A program made the translations under genes and the position numbers. 64,000 nucleotides of DNA, from contig JAIXMN010000004.1 of assembly GCA_025716815.1 (NCBI GenBank), positions 62,001-126,000 of the forward strand, given 5' to 3'. Position 1 is the first letter of the stretch, and each line of letters begins with the position of its first letter. This document shows, piece by piece, positions 44,187 through 56,400 of the stretch. This DNA comes from Dichotomocladium elegans (lineage: Eukaryota > Mucoromycota > Mucoromycetes > Mucorales > Lichtheimiaceae). The notes beneath the pieces were generated by a model, which was not told the DNA's origin, did no database searches, and saw only the letters and a list, made by a program, of their open reading frames with translations.

Positions 44187-45763
44187 TCACAGCCTGGCCC
44201 TGACATTCGACGGCCCATTTTGAAGCAGCTCTAGGACTCGGGTAGCAGACCCCCAGCAGGATTGATAACCTAAGTAGTCGTTGTGTTTATGCTATTAGAC
44301 AAGCGCGCGCGCGCGCGCGCGGTGTGTATTGACAAGGGGGCACTAGTGAATTTTTAACATACCGTGAGCACCGTGGCCATAGTTATGGACTACAGTAATC
44401 TTTCGGGCAGGCGCTCCGCTGCTGCTTTCCAACTCTGTAGAGAACAGAAAACCATCAAAGGCGGATTGTGTTATTGAATCGCATTTTCTCTAGAGGTTGG
44501 GGTGGGAGAAAGATAGGACCGGTTACCCATGATTTGCTTTTCGAGACGGACACCAGCTTCTCTGGAGGGCCTGAAGCCGACGTTCTCGGAAATGATCTCA
44601 AAGGCGCCTGGCCCGCGGTGGTGGGTGATGTCCGGACATAGTGCATAGCAGCGTTTGAGAATCGACTGTGTGATTGCTCGGCTGGGTTCGATGCTGGTGT
44701 TGTCATAATCCAACGTGCCGCCGACAATGACATTGCCGTCCGGGCGAGGGATAATATAGGTGTACGTGTTCGGTCCTTCTCTGTAAAGCTGTGTTTTCTG
44801 ATGAGGCGCACGCACGAGCACGGTCTGGCCCCTAACGGCGTGGACAGTGCTGTCCCGCACGTCTGCAAGCCGGCGCGCACCAAGTCCTGTGCAGTTGACA
44901 ATCACATCCGCCTGGGGATAGCGTCTAGCCACTTGTGAAATACTGCTAAATTCCCCACGCTCCAGCGAAATCCCTAGTGCTCGCGAGCTCTTGACGAGCC
45001 ACTCGAGGTAGCGCGGCGCATGAGTCGTGACTATGTAGGGTAAGCACCATGCTCCGGTGAGAATGGGAGAAGTGGAGAGAGAAAGTGCCAACAACCGCAC
45101 ACACACACACACACACATGGGCATGGACCCTGCGCACTTACAGGAGAGGAACCTGTAGCCGAATCGAACACCATCTGGTAACTCCTCCTTTGGGATTGGG
45201 GCCGTCTAAAGTAAGGCATGGGAAGGAGGCCCGTATCCAGGGGATAAGCAAACAAAAGAAACGGCCGACCAGAATATGTACGTACATTGAGATATGCTTT
45301 CTTTGCCCATGCTTCAGCAGCAGGATCGTCCACTTCGCTATAATGCACACCCGGGCAGTACATGACGCCCGCCTCGGGCACGTGATCTGCCTCACGCATG
45401 AATTCTTGGAATGAAACAAGATCGATCGCTATATATGGGGAGAGGTGTGAGAATCATGCTCGATTTTTTCTCCTTTGTTTCCGGTGCATTCTCTTTTACT
45501 GAAAACCTTGGAGTGAATCGCTGTCCTGCGCAAAACTGACGATGGAAGCGCCTGCCCATGGGGAGGTGAACTCATGTGTCAGGGGATCGCCTGGGTGGTA
45601 TTTCGCGACAATCGTGACCTTGTCAAAGCCGTTCTTTCGCAGCACAATGGCAGTTGTCAGACCAATCACGCCAGCGCCTGAGTATTTGGGTATCTGTCAA
45701 GGAAATTTGGACGTTTTCCCCTAAAGTAAATTATGCATTACCAAAGACAATGACCCCGGGCAT
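44187..45763 (-). CDS. D-amino-acid oxidase (FAD), peroxisomal, about 359 aa
   Basis: Exons: 45763-45742, 45677-45507, 45428-45286, 45205-45142, 45051-44527, 44434-44363, 44269-44187; the second exon's donor (GTTTTC) is the least certain. The first two join to give VIVFGAGVIGL, the FAD-binding Rossmann motif. Then come TIVAKYHPGD, FTSPWAGA, the substrate side (PYIVTTHAPRYLEWL), DVIVNCTGLGAR, YIIPRPDGNVIVGGT, GFRPSREAGVRLE, and the family signature VVHNYGHGAHGYQSCWGSA. The protein ends ARL, a type 1 peroxisomal targeting tripeptide. The reaction is oxidative deamination of D-amino acids with release of hydrogen peroxide; D-Asp versus neutral preference cannot be told. A (GC)9 run lies in the last intron and a (CA)10 run in intron 4. 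Confidence 0.92.
44303..44320. repeat. (GC)9 in the last intron of the D-amino-acid oxidase gene
   Basis: Uninterrupted alternating GC, followed by GGTGTG. A similar (GC)8-GGTGT lies at 41315-41334. Confidence 0.9.
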
Positions 45764-47054
45764 CAGTGTAGTGTCGTCTCCGTGTATTGTAGAAGGAGAA
45801 GAATTAAAAAACAATGTGCCATGGGGACATGTCATCCACTTCATCATTGAACAGCAGCTTCAAATACCGACTGCTTCTTTGATCCCGATAATGACAAAGA
45901 ATGACGTCGGTCCATATGTAGTCCAAACAGAAAAACCAGTTTTCCAAGGTCGGTTCATCTCTTTTTCCTTCAGTCTGCGAAATGAAGAGGCGTGGACATG
46001 ATCATCCGATGGTACACAAGGACCGGTGCAGTGGCCCAAGTCACAAGAGGGCGGCGTGACGTTAGGATTTCTGCGAGCAATACAACGAAAAGCAAGATAA
46101 GGTTTACGACTGTCTCAGATCATTGGCTGCCATATTAGGTCATCATGTGTTCATGGTCGCGGCGCACTTGGCAAATTCCTCTTCCGGGTTGCCAAGATAT
46201 CTTGTTGCTCAGTTCGCCGGTCTTGTGATTGTCTTACCTTCTCTTAAAGGAAAGCACTGTAGTCCCTTCGTTCGACAAAGGATTACGTACCGGGTTACGC
46301 CCTTCTTCACCAGTTTGTCCACTGAGCACATACTGCTGTGGGATAAAAAAAAAAAACCACCGATCCCTTCGTATACCGCTATTGTTATAGGATAAGATGG
46401 TATTCTGTTGAGAGACAGTATGTATTTGCGTTTGGTAAAGCATGCTATGCTTATCTGAAGGAAGAGTTTTCTCCACCCTCACACACATCATACACGTTGG
46501 ACCACCATCAGGTTTCACCGCAGCTACATGGTGAAGTTTTTACACTGCTGATGTCAACAATTCCTGATACAGGTTCCTATATTTGGTTAGGATTGCGGTG
46601 CCAGGCGGTGTGAGCGAATGCCGTATGTAACACATCACAACTCATTCTGCGCGGGCGCCGCCACTGGAAAGATGGCCCTTGCTTGCAGCAAAGCGCCGCA
46701 GAAGTTGCGGATTTCACGCATGATAACAAAAAAGGGCAATACATTTTATTTTTCTTACGACGAATGATGGGGGGGGGGAAGTTGCGCGGAATGCTGACAA
46801 GATAATACCACCTTCACAAACCATACATTGCAATAATTATGTACAACAAGAGTAGAGAAAAGAGAGGAAGAGGAGCATGGAAGGATTTAGAAGAGACTAT
46901 TGATACAAAGGAAACTAGAAAGATGTAAGGCCATAATTATGGAGGAATAAAGGCACATACTAGTAGTGATGGAGAGGGAGAGGGGGGAGGCTATATCAAG
47001 TGACACGTACAACGAAGGGAATATCAATCGGTGGTTTGATGAAAAGGTGGTTCA
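45764..47054. other. Intergenic; no gene seen
   Basis: Between the D-amino-acid oxidase start and the bZIP stop. It holds poly-A and poly-G (46770-46779) runs. Short ORFs give no recognisable product. Confidence 0.6.
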
Positions 47055-47621
47055 TTAAAAACTGAGTGGTGGTGATGAATAAGAAGGAGGCGAAGGAAAG
47101 GCGGTAGGGGTATAATGCTGCTGGTGTTGTTCTTGTGCCTTATTCATCAGGTTAAAGACCTCGTCCATTGACTTTGGGGCATCGCGACCCTGGTGTTCAT
47201 ATGCTTCCTGCAAAGCGGTAAAGAGTACATTGTTCTGGTGAATGAGCTTCGCCACGACGTTGCGCATGTCCTCGTTTCGTTGGTTGCGTTTGGCGCGGTA
47301 GCGGGCTGAGGCTTCTTTGTTGCGCCGACGGCGCTCATCGATGGACTGCGGCCGATGACATGTGTCGAGCAGCAGCGTGCCGGCTTCTGCGCTCAGTGCG
47401 GTAGTGGTGGATTCCTCGAAAAGGGATGGAGAGGACTTGCTGCGGGAGGTGGACGCAAAAGACTGCGGCGAGTAACGACTGCTGCTGCTCGAAGTCGTAG
47501 AAGATAACGAAGGTGACATGACTGGTAAAGGGCTCCAAAGACCGTTGCTACCATCGTCCTCGTCCCCTACGATTAAAGAGGATATGGACATGGCATGGTG
47601 TCTCTTGGGATCGAGAGGCAT
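47055..47621 (-). CDS. Small bZIP transcription factor, 188 aa
   Basis: Intronless. The N-terminal half is Ser-rich (SSTTSSSSSRYSPQSF). The basic region is RRRRNKEASARYRAKRNQRN, with the bZIP N-x7-R pattern (NKEASARYR). A short zipper follows (VVAKLIHQNNVLFTALQEAY), heptad leucines partly replaced by Val, Asn and Phe. The C terminus is Pro/Ser/Gln-rich. The basic region is of the fungal Gcn4/Cys3-like kind (NxxxSARYR); Cys-3/Met4-type factors control sulfur genes, but the resemblance is too general to assign a target. The start is the first Met, with a TATA box about 65 bases upstream. Confidence 0.88.
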   Translation of the reverse strand: MPLDPKRHHAMSISSLIVGDEDDGSNGLWSPLPVMSPSLSSTTSSSSSRYSPQSFASTSRSKSSPSLFEESTTTALSAEAGTLLLDTCHRPQSIDERRRRNKEASARYRAKRNQRNEDMRNVVAKLIHQNNVLFTALQEAYEHQGRDAPKSMDEVFNLMNKAQEQHQQHYTPTAFPSPPSYSSPPLSF

Positions 47622-47685
47622 GGTGGTGTCTTTTTTTTTTGTTTGTTATTGGTGATTTTTGTTCTTGTTGATGTTCATCCTGGCA

Positions 47686-47692
47686 TTTTATA
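47686..47692 (-). promoter_or_regulatory. TATA box of the bZIP gene
   Basis: TATAAAA on the minus strand, 65-71 bases upstream of the ATG. Confidence 0.6.
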
Positions 47693-47699
47693 CTTTTTC

Positions 47700-50600
47700 G
47701 TTCCGCTGCACGCGAAACCCCCCCCCCGTGGACAACTATGGCACCATCAGCTAGATGGGTTTGGAATATTCTAAATACAAAGCCTCATCAGCCAAAATAG
47801 AAGAATCCTTACAAATAGTAAGAGCTATTTTTAGACCTGAACATGGATTGCCTCGCCCATTTTTGGGACATGACGCCATGATCATACGAATGTTTTTTTT
47901 TTTCTTTCAGGTCATTCCATAACATTTCTACCCGTTTGATGTGGGCTGATTCTGCAAGTTTTCTAGTGTGCCCATGCGAACAAACTTGTGGTGCTCCTTG
48001 CTCATACATCAAGAACAAGGCAATCACCGTATCACTTGGAAGACACAGCCAAACTTTAGCGATCAGATGAAAGAGGATCCGCGCCACCGCAGCTCTCGGC
48101 ATATTTACTTTCTATATACAGCTGGCAACTACGCGCAGCAATAGATGTACTTCTGCTCTGCTCTGCTTTGCGCACATCTTATCTGTCACTGCAGCTCATC
48201 CCCCATCTAATACCACGGCGGGGAGCTGGTTCGGTTTATCCCAAATACCCGGACAACCAAAGCACGAAGCGTGGGGTAGGCAAGACGGGGAAAACATCAG
48301 CCACATCCCCCTCCTTGGATAAAGCGAACATTTATCGGGCCGGCTATCGTCCGTGATACACCTTCTTGGTTGAGGAAGATGCAAAGATTGGGATGATCTT
48401 AATCCCATCTCTGATATGCATGTTTTGGAGATACACCTCAACTCTGGTCTCGCTGGTACTATGTCTCATGGCGTTTCGCTGATGAGGATCCAATAGTTAG
48501 GCCACCACAGCTAAGGCCCGTCCCACGCCCCCACGTCTGCGTGTTTTCTTTTTTATTAAACAAAGAGGGATGCTTTGCTTAGCAAGTACGCAGCAGCAGC
48601 AATTGGCGTTTCTTTTCTTTGCACTTCCCCCCCCCTCGTTGTTCTCACAAGGAAGCTTCGAGCACTGTCTATGATACATAACCATACTTTCTGTTCTATC
48701 GATGCAGTCTAAAAAAGCGTGGGGCGGGTCCTGCTGGTGGGAAACGATGGCTCTCCCCTCCACAATAAACTCTGCTTTCCTAATGAACGTGACACTAGCC
48801 TTGTCGCACTCATTTCTTGGGCAACGGCAGACAACCTCCATCCTCCACACCCCGTGCGCGCCTCTCCCCATCGAAAAAGAGGATTCCATTTCATTCAAAA
48901 TCGTCCACAGCTTAACCTAGAGGGAATATGGAAAGCGCTCTGGGACTCGAGATAGATGGGTTTCGGCTAAACCACACACACATCTTCCAATCCGCACATC
49001 TTTGCCCTGATTACATCCAGCGATTTTGTTTAGAGTGGGGCTGATGGATCCATACCTTTGGAAACATATTAAAGTTCATAACGGGGGCTTATCCAGAAAG
49101 ATCAGCGATTCTCACCCAGAAGCAATACTAAAAGCATCCCACCCAGCGCCTTTTGCGCGGAGGCTGGGTTTGGCACGACAATCAACGCCTGTTGAGGAAA
49201 GTCCAAGGGAGTGGAAAAATGAAAGTGTATTTCTCGGTAGCACATGGTTTTACCGAGCATCATCCAAAACATGTCAAGCTTCTCATAGGCTAGCATAAAA
49301 AGCTCAGGAGAGTGATACAATAATAGGCAAGGCCGAGCAGTTCGGATGTGTCGCCTGTATTTCTTTACTCAAGATATCTACCACGCCCTCTCGCTTGCCG
49401 GTTTCCCACTTTATGTTTCTTGATCCAATCAGCCGATGGAATCCTTTTCAACACCAGCCGTCCTTCTTGGGGATGAAGAAGACCTTTAGCGATTGTCCAA
49501 TCATTGCGCAGAGGTCACATGGATATCCCGGCGCGGGGTGGGTGGGAGGGGGCTGCGGCAGCCCGGCATCTCTTTACTCTCTCCTATCTCCGGAAGAGCC
49601 TGGATTGGGATGGGGTTTATACAACGTGTGATGGATGATGGGCAGAACAGGCAATACATCGAGGATAAACTGGCCTGTTGATAGGCCAAAGACGAACAGA
49701 TATCATGTGATCATTCAGAGACTTTTTGCATCATGGAACGTGCATAACGAAAAGGTGGGTTCGCTCCCGACCACTTTAAAAAGCGTGCTGTTGCCGTGGT
49801 ATAACACGCCATCGCTTGTTCCACGGAAGAGTCATGATTGGCTGGGGAAGGGGGGGCGGACGCGCAAAACAGAACAGCCATTGTAGGGGAGGAATGAAGA
49901 AACCCAGGAGGCCCTCTCTACTGCTGCCGCTCTCCCCTCCCCAAAACATCGTTTGCTCTCTAACGCAAAGGGTCGCTCAGTCCCCCATCGTGGGTTATGA
50001 AAAAAAAAAGAGTCAAAAAATGGCAGGTTGCACAAAAAGGCCTTCGAATTTAGGGTTTTTTTGATTCCACGGAATGAATTGAAACCTTTTTTGCACTCCA
50101 TCCCGATCCCAAACCACACACACACACAAACACACCCGTTTCCACACTCCACCCTACGGACGCTTTTTTACGCCCGCTCAGTTCAAACGCATAATGTGGG
50201 GCCGACTTTTGCATCTCACCGCCGATGCTTTGCTAGTCTCTACCATTCTCGCCGGCATTAGACGGACAACAGGACTCTCGTTAGTAGTAACACACCCCCA
50301 TTGATCTCCAACCTAGATGAGATGAGATTGTGGAAAAAAGAGGAAAGGGGTTAGGAACCCTGGGGCATAGATACCGCATGTGGAACCCACATACAAACTC
50401 GGACCTGGTTTCTTTTTTTCTTTTTTTTTTCTGCAAGAAACTTATCTTGGGGCTCATTAGACCTACGATTTCCAAGATCGAAAACGAAACGATGCGCGGT
50501 TATGTCGAACAGTATCTGAGTCTGGGTGAACGTGTCCTAGATACGACAATCGTCCTGTTGAGCAGCTCATCGTACTTTGAGAAGAAGTGATTATAAACGC

Positions 50601-50934
50601 ACAAAACAATCAGTTGCTGTTTTTCTTTTTCTTTATTCCAATCAAACTGTTGTGCCATTTACTGTACAGATGAAAAATGCATGCATGTGGGTGAGAAAGA
50701 TAAGAATGGGGAGTAGGGGGGCGGGGAATATTTTGCTGGACAAGGGGTACAATCGAAAGACGATGGTATGGCGGGGATCATGCGGGTGCGTGGTGATGGG
50801 TGACAGAAGAGAGGATTGTGGAATGCAGAGAGAGAGAGGAAGACATCTGTATGTACGTGTTATTTGTTTCTATGTACAAGGTTTTTTTCCCACTTTGATT
50901 AGAAGTAGGACGGCCGTTTGAGAGATAACGAGTA
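47700..50934. other. Long intergenic stretch; no gene supported
   Basis: About 3.2 kb with poly-C (47717-47725, 48625-48634), poly-A/T and (CA)n runs. All ORFs are under 140 codons, lack recognisable motifs and change frame at simple repeats. It may be a large promoter or 3' region, or hold unknown non-coding RNA. Confidence 0.55.
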
Positions 50935-51327
50935 TTAAGCAGGAGATAATGGCCAATTGGCAGAAGGAATTGAGCTTGGGCGCCTATAGATCGACTGACT
51001 CTTGTAGATCGTCTGGCTTTCGTCGTCCCATAGAAGTTCCGGGGCGGCTTCCATTTCAAAGGACCACGGCGAGAAGGCATCCTCGTTTTGATCCAAAGGT
51101 GCAAAGGTGGGGGCTGGAGGGATGGTGATGAAGGCAGGCTTGTTTTTGCGCTTAAGTGGAGGCGTCGGGCGGGTGGGTTCGATGGCGATATTGGTAGGGG
51201 CGGCGACGAAGCCATTGAAGCCCACAGGGTCTTTCCGCAGCATATTTCCAGGATAGATGACAATAGGCTCAGTGGAAGGCTCCAAGGTCGAGCCAGAGAA
51301 ACGCGGCAGAATGAATGGCACAGACAT
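50935..51327 (-). CDS. Small proline-rich protein, 130 aa, unknown function
   Basis: The start is the Met opening SVPFILPRFSGSTLEP; the longer frame to 51495 passes through the promoter. It is rich in Pro, Ser and charged residues (PTRPTPPLKRKNKPAFITIP) with SFEMEAAPELLWDDESQTIY near the end. There is no signal peptide, membrane segment or known domain. Two SIY/QTIY-type tyrosines and a basic PPLKRKNK block could be a nuclear signal. A TATA box at 51417-51423 lies 90 bases upstream, which supports a real gene. I do not recognise the family. Confidence 0.6.
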   Translation of the reverse strand: MSVPFILPRFSGSTLEPSTEPIVIYPGNMLRKDPVGFNGFVAAPTNIAIEPTRPTPPLKRKNKPAFITIPPAPTFAPLDQNEDAFSPWSFEMEAAPELLWDDESQTIYKSQSIYRRPSSIPSANWPLSPA

Positions 51328-51416
51328 GGGGTGGGTGAAGATTGGGAAGGTAAAGAAAAAGGAATAAAAAACAGAAAGAGGTTTCTTGAAAGCCAAAAAT
51401 TCGAGGTTCTCTCTCC

Positions 51417-51423
51417 TTTTATA
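51417..51423 (-). promoter_or_regulatory. TATA box of the small proline-rich gene
   Basis: TATAAAA on the minus strand, 90-96 bases upstream of the ATG at 51327. Confidence 0.55.
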
Positions 51424-52116
51424 GCTCCACAGCGAAACGGCCGTTACTCGCGCGCAATGGGCGTGCAGCATTGCATATACACACACACTGCACACACGTA
51501 CGCAACTTTTGGCTAATTAGGCGCGGAGCGAATCTCCTCACTCTTGCCCCACCCGCCCTTTTTTTTTCCACCTATCCCTGAATGGAAACAAAAAAGGTTT
51601 CGCATCGTTCCTTAAACCCGATCCAAATTATCCACTGTTTCCCCTCACCCACCCACACTTCCGCTTCCACTACCTCATAAAAAGACAGGTGGGCTGTTTA
51701 TCATCGTCCATGAACCCAAGAGTCTATCAAATCAACAGCAACAAAGTCAATTGGGCACAGAGAAAAAAAAGGATGGAAGGATGAGTCTCGACGGGAGAGG
51801 GAGAGAAAAAAAAAACACACACACATCATCACCTGGTATTGAGAGGTGTGGTCACCGGCATGAAAAGGATTGAAATTCATGTGTCTCTGCGAACTCCGCA
51901 TATAACCTCATTCGGCAAGACTCGGGCTTTCACACGCTCCTCTGGCCCGGCATGTTCCGACTCCCGCAGTGTACAAGAAATTTCCGCGCACTGGCGCCAC
52001 TCGCCCTCTTCGGGTAGGGGTGGACGCACACACACATACACATCCCAGTCAGCAAAAGACCATTCCACCCGATGAGTCAGGTCACCCATTTTTATTGTCA
52101 TCTTTGCAAGAAAGAA
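51424..52116. other. Intergenic; no gene seen
   Basis: Short (CA)n and poly-A/T tracts only; the 3' side of the WRKY-like gene. Confidence 0.6.
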
Positions 52117-53385
52117 TTACAGATCCACGATACGCTCCACTCGACCGCATTCCGGAAGGTGGTCGCCGCGATATTTGATGACATATTCACCATTCGGGCG
52201 CTCGGTCACAGTCTTGTTGACAGGACAACCCTGCGGTTGGGAGGTTTTTTTTTTTTAGTAAGAACGTCTTTTTTTTTTTTGTTTTGAGCCAACAGACAAA
52301 TAAACAAACCTTATTGCTATTAGAGCATTTGTAATAGATGCTTTTGCAGCCCGTCTTGCGTTGGGTGGTATTGCCATTATTCTTCCAGAAATAGCCATCT
52401 TGGTAAGGGAATTCGCGGGTCTCAACAATCTTGGTAATGGCCTGCATTTCACGGCGTCGCCGGGTGGTGCGATTGGAGCTCTTCATCATGTCGTTTCCAT
52501 TGCCAGCAGAAGGCACGGTCAATTCGGATGGGGGAGATGGGTATGAAAGAGGATGATGGGGGCTAAGTGGGAATTACTTTTTGTATCAGCATTTGGGATG
52601 GACCAACAAACCAAAGAAATCCTTTCTTTTTTTTTTTACCTCTTGAGAGATGATGATAATGGTGATGATGAGGATGATGATACGGATGAGGATGAAAGAT
52701 ATGGAGACGTAGCTGCAGGAGGTGGTGGAGACGAAAAAGAGGAGGGGGAATCGGCCGTTGCTATAGTGGTCTCTGCAAGAGCGACCATCGCGGCAGCGGC
52801 AGAATTCCGCCGTTCCTGATGGTCGTCGCATGGATGCTGTACAGGTGATGGGTATGGGGCAGTGAGCGCTCGGATGTCACTGTGCTGGCGGTGGATGGAT
52901 GAGAGCCGCCGCTGGTGTCGCTGACGCTCTGCATCATGCGCAGAAGAGGAAGAGGAAGAGACAGACGAAGTGGAAGACGATGAAATGTGACTAGAAGTGC
53001 TATTATTTCGCATGTGTTTGTGGTGGTGGCGGTGATGGTGGTGATTTGTGCTGTGGCGGGCGGGCGAGCCATGCTGTAGATATAAGTCCAATTCCTTTGC
53101 ACGTAGCTTGGCTTCCTCTGTCCGGCGCTTGTCTTCCTCGACCTTGCTGCTTAAGATGAGCTTAAGAAGCTCGGGCTGCGATTGATATTGGGAGAGCACG
53201 TCCTGTAAATCGAAAACTTGGACGGTGACATTGGACGCCGGTGGCAGCGGCGTCATATGGTAGGATGTGCGAGATGTAGAGGAAGTAGGATTTGCAGTGG
53301 GAGTAGAAGAAGACGAGGTATTTCGGTGATGATGATGGCACCAGGCCGTGGCAGAAGAGGGAGAAGATGGAGAGATTGTGCTCAT
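52117..53385 (-). CDS. Putative transcription factor with a WRKY/GCM1-like zinc finger, 370 aa
   Basis: Exons: 53385-52640, 52562-52310, 52230-52117; lengths sum to 371 codons. The N-terminal 250 residues are low-complexity Ser, His and Pro (NHHHHRHHHKH, poly-Ser) with one ordered piece (VFDLQDVLSQYQSQPELLKLIL) and a helix (KVEEDKRRTEEAKLRAKEL). The C-terminal 60 residues read DGYFWKNNGNTTQRKTGCKS, IYYKCSNSNKGCPVNKTV and YVIKYRGDHLPEC. This follows plant WRKY domains block by block (DGYxWRKYGQK, YYKC, GCPVxKxV, YxGxH) with C-x6-C...H-x3-C zinc ligands. The heptad WRKYGQK is changed to WKNNGNT. A WRKY-GCM1 superfamily fold is therefore likely; the DNA target is unknown. A TATA box lies about 70 bases upstream. 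Confidence 0.85.
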
Positions 53386-53450
53386 TCGAAGAAAGAAGTA
53401 ATTGGAGAAAGAGGATCAAGGCGATCCGAGCTTATGTGGGGTTGAAACAG

Positions 53451-53457
53451 CTTTATA
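53451..53457 (-). promoter_or_regulatory. TATA box of the WRKY-like gene
   Basis: TATAAAG on the minus strand (within GTATAAAGC), 66-72 bases upstream of the ATG. Confidence 0.55.
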
Positions 53458-56400
53458 CGGGAAGAGAGCGGGGTTCCGGGTTGGTATTTTTTAATGGTGT
53501 GTTCCGGTTGGATGGTTAGCCCATCCTTAATCCATCCCGTTTGTCTTTGTTTCGTCTTCCTCAATTCAGGTACATCTCGGGCGTGCATGCATCGAATGGA
53601 GTATGTATCCTCTCATGTTTTTTTCGAACGAACAGATTCGCAAATAGGAAAAAGAGAACACATGAAGGAGACCTAGCAGATTGACAGACTGAATCTTCAC
53701 ATGCTGGATGGGAATCCTCTGATGATATGGACAGTCGGCCTCCCCCTTCCTAATTTTTAAATTACTTTTTTGGGATGAATAAATCCATACGTAACTGCCC
53801 GGGTTTTTCAGGCGTTTACCGATTATCCCCGTCCCTTCCTCTGCGCGCCCGCACCCAACCAACTCACCCCCCGCCTGACTTTTTCCTTGTGCTCGCACAA
53901 AAGAGGCGAGCGAAAACCCTGCAAGGGCCTTCTCTCGCCCAGTCCGCAATTTCCTTCTCACGTGCATGAATTACATACGGTCCTGCAACCTAAAAATTCG
54001 CCCAGTTGTTGAAGCTCCGTGGAAGAACGGACGTACTGTTGATTTTCTAACCCTCATTTTCATCAGCCAATATTTTTCCTTGCTATGATAGCCTCCCATA
54101 TACAACACCTTGCTCCCTCCCCGCCCCGCCTTTGGTGTATAGATATTTTTGTATGTGCGTGTGTGGCGGAGACAAATTTACCGGCAAACGTTTTAGCCAC
54201 CAATTCAAGCAAACGACAGCGCCTAATCGTCCTGCCGCCCAAATACCCCGCAAAACATTTTTAGTCGAAACGGCACCAAAACAATTGCCCTGTGGAAAAC
54301 ATGGAACGTTGGAGAAAAAAGAGCGATCCATCTTATCTCCCCCCCCCACCCGCACCCTCTCTCTTCCGCGGAAAACCAGATGATCGTGGGACCAATCCAA
54401 GTTCATCTTCAGTTTGCCCCGCAAGTGGCTCCCATGATCATGGGGGCCGAGCAAGCATTAGGCCAATCCTCATGATGTTATGCTGCTTCTTTTTTTTTGT
54501 CACGGATGATGTATTCAGGGATTTCTTGCCTTAGAGATTACTCATTTCAGTTTAGCCTTAAAGCGGCACGTGACAATGCGATAACAACGAAAAGCGATCC
54601 TCGAAAAAACTGATCAACGGGTGTTACCCAGCCAGTGAAACCTTTTTTGTTTGCGGGATATGAAAATAGCTTGATCGGCCCGTTGGAGAAAAAAAGATAC
54701 TTGATGAGCATAAACTGTTTCGGTCCCATAATGGCCCAGCGGCCAAGGTCAGCATCATCAAGACCACTTTTGCGGTCTGTTGGTTAGAGGCAGACGTATC
54801 AAGAGAGCCTTGGTCGCATAGTTTCCACGGCATTGGACCCATCGTTACACGAACATGACCTGACTAATGGCGTCGACCCAGATTTGAGTTTCTCAATATG
54901 CTCCATCTGACCGGGAGGCCGAGCGACGACGATCATCATACGCGGAGTAATGCCAACCTGACGACGAAAACGGTCTCAATCATCCGGTCGACTGAGTAGC
55001 ATTTGAGCCTTGCAGGAACCCACCGGTAAATCGAACACTGACTGTACCACATAATAATGCGTAAGGGAGTTTACTGCGCCCGACAATCCATAAGCGCACG
55101 TCATTGTACTTATCAATGGAACTGATTTAGCAGGAAGTCTTAACCGCACAGGCCATTGACTTACCCAGGTGGATTCATAACCGCACACAGCAGATACAAG
55201 ATATATATTCCCTTTCTCGCTCACCATAAAATCCCTCGGATCATCAACAATACAACTGCATATGGCCATCTAATTTAACGTACGTACTTCTTGGATCGTT
55301 TGAGATGAGGTTATTGTTGCAGCAGCTACTCTTTTGAGCCAGTCAGCAAAGATCTCAATCAAGATATTGGCCAAGATTATTCCACCTGCAAGCAACATCT
55401 TTTTTTTTTTGCGGGTAGGGCAATTACTTCCTGTTCACAAAAGGAACACGCACTCAGAGAATGCTAATGGAACTATCCTGCATACCTATTTTTCTTTAGG
55501 CACTATGTCTGTATGACGACACATGTGAGTGTGATATGCAGTGCTTTAAGCGACAGTCTTTGTTAATCTGTTTCCTAATGTTGGTGATGGCCAGTCTCCT
55601 TCCGACAAACGTGTCGAGAGATCCCGCAATAGTAGCTCATTGAGGCCAATCCGCGAGTAACTAACTGTACGGCCAGCGAGCAGTGCTTCTATATATGTAT
55701 TTTTATACCGGTTTTTGGTGGTCACGCCTTGTATTGCTTTACGGAGTAGAATAAAAATAAGTTGACCGGCGAAAGGGTGACTTTCTGCAAGATAGACTTT
55801 ATACACTGCCACTGCAGACTGCACTATTCGTTGTTAACAAAGGACGCAAGAAAGCAGGGGCCACTGGCCCTACATTATGCCTAGCGGCTAGGAACCCGCA
55901 ATCCTTCACTCTGGTAGCTGCGTCGAGTAGCAAAGAATGACACACAAAGCGTGTCCCCAAGGGTCCCCCCTTCAACTGCTTGGCAGCAATTCGCGAGTCT
56001 GCTTTCGCCACCCTTCATGTTTTGCATTTTCTAAAAAAGAGGTCAAATCACTCTAGAGCTAAACCCACGTGATTTTTGTCATCCTACTCTTTTTAACATG
56101 TCTTTCTCCCATTCTATTCAACATCGACATCTGAACTTCGATCATCCATGAAGTCGCATTCCAGCCCCAGCGCTTGTCTTCCTGCATTTTTTGACGTCAT
56201 CATCTTGCATTCTTCCTTCTTTTGCACCGCCGCCCCGCATCCACACAAAACACAGAGCATGATTCCTTCGTCCGGAATGAGCCCCCCCCAGTGCTATACC
56301 AGAGATTCAACGGTACATACTTGATTTAGAGATGGGTCAATATTACTGGTAGTGCATTTAATGATGGGGGATGTTGGGCTGCGAAATACAGTACAGAGCT

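Noticed and set aside
45031..45137. Cys-Val repeat peptides on the minus strand
   Set aside because: They are translations of the (CA)10 run inside an intron of the D-amino-acid oxidase gene.
47809..48102. 97-codon minus ORF after the bZIP region
   Set aside because: No motif, no promoter or splice support, and it crosses a poly-A run.
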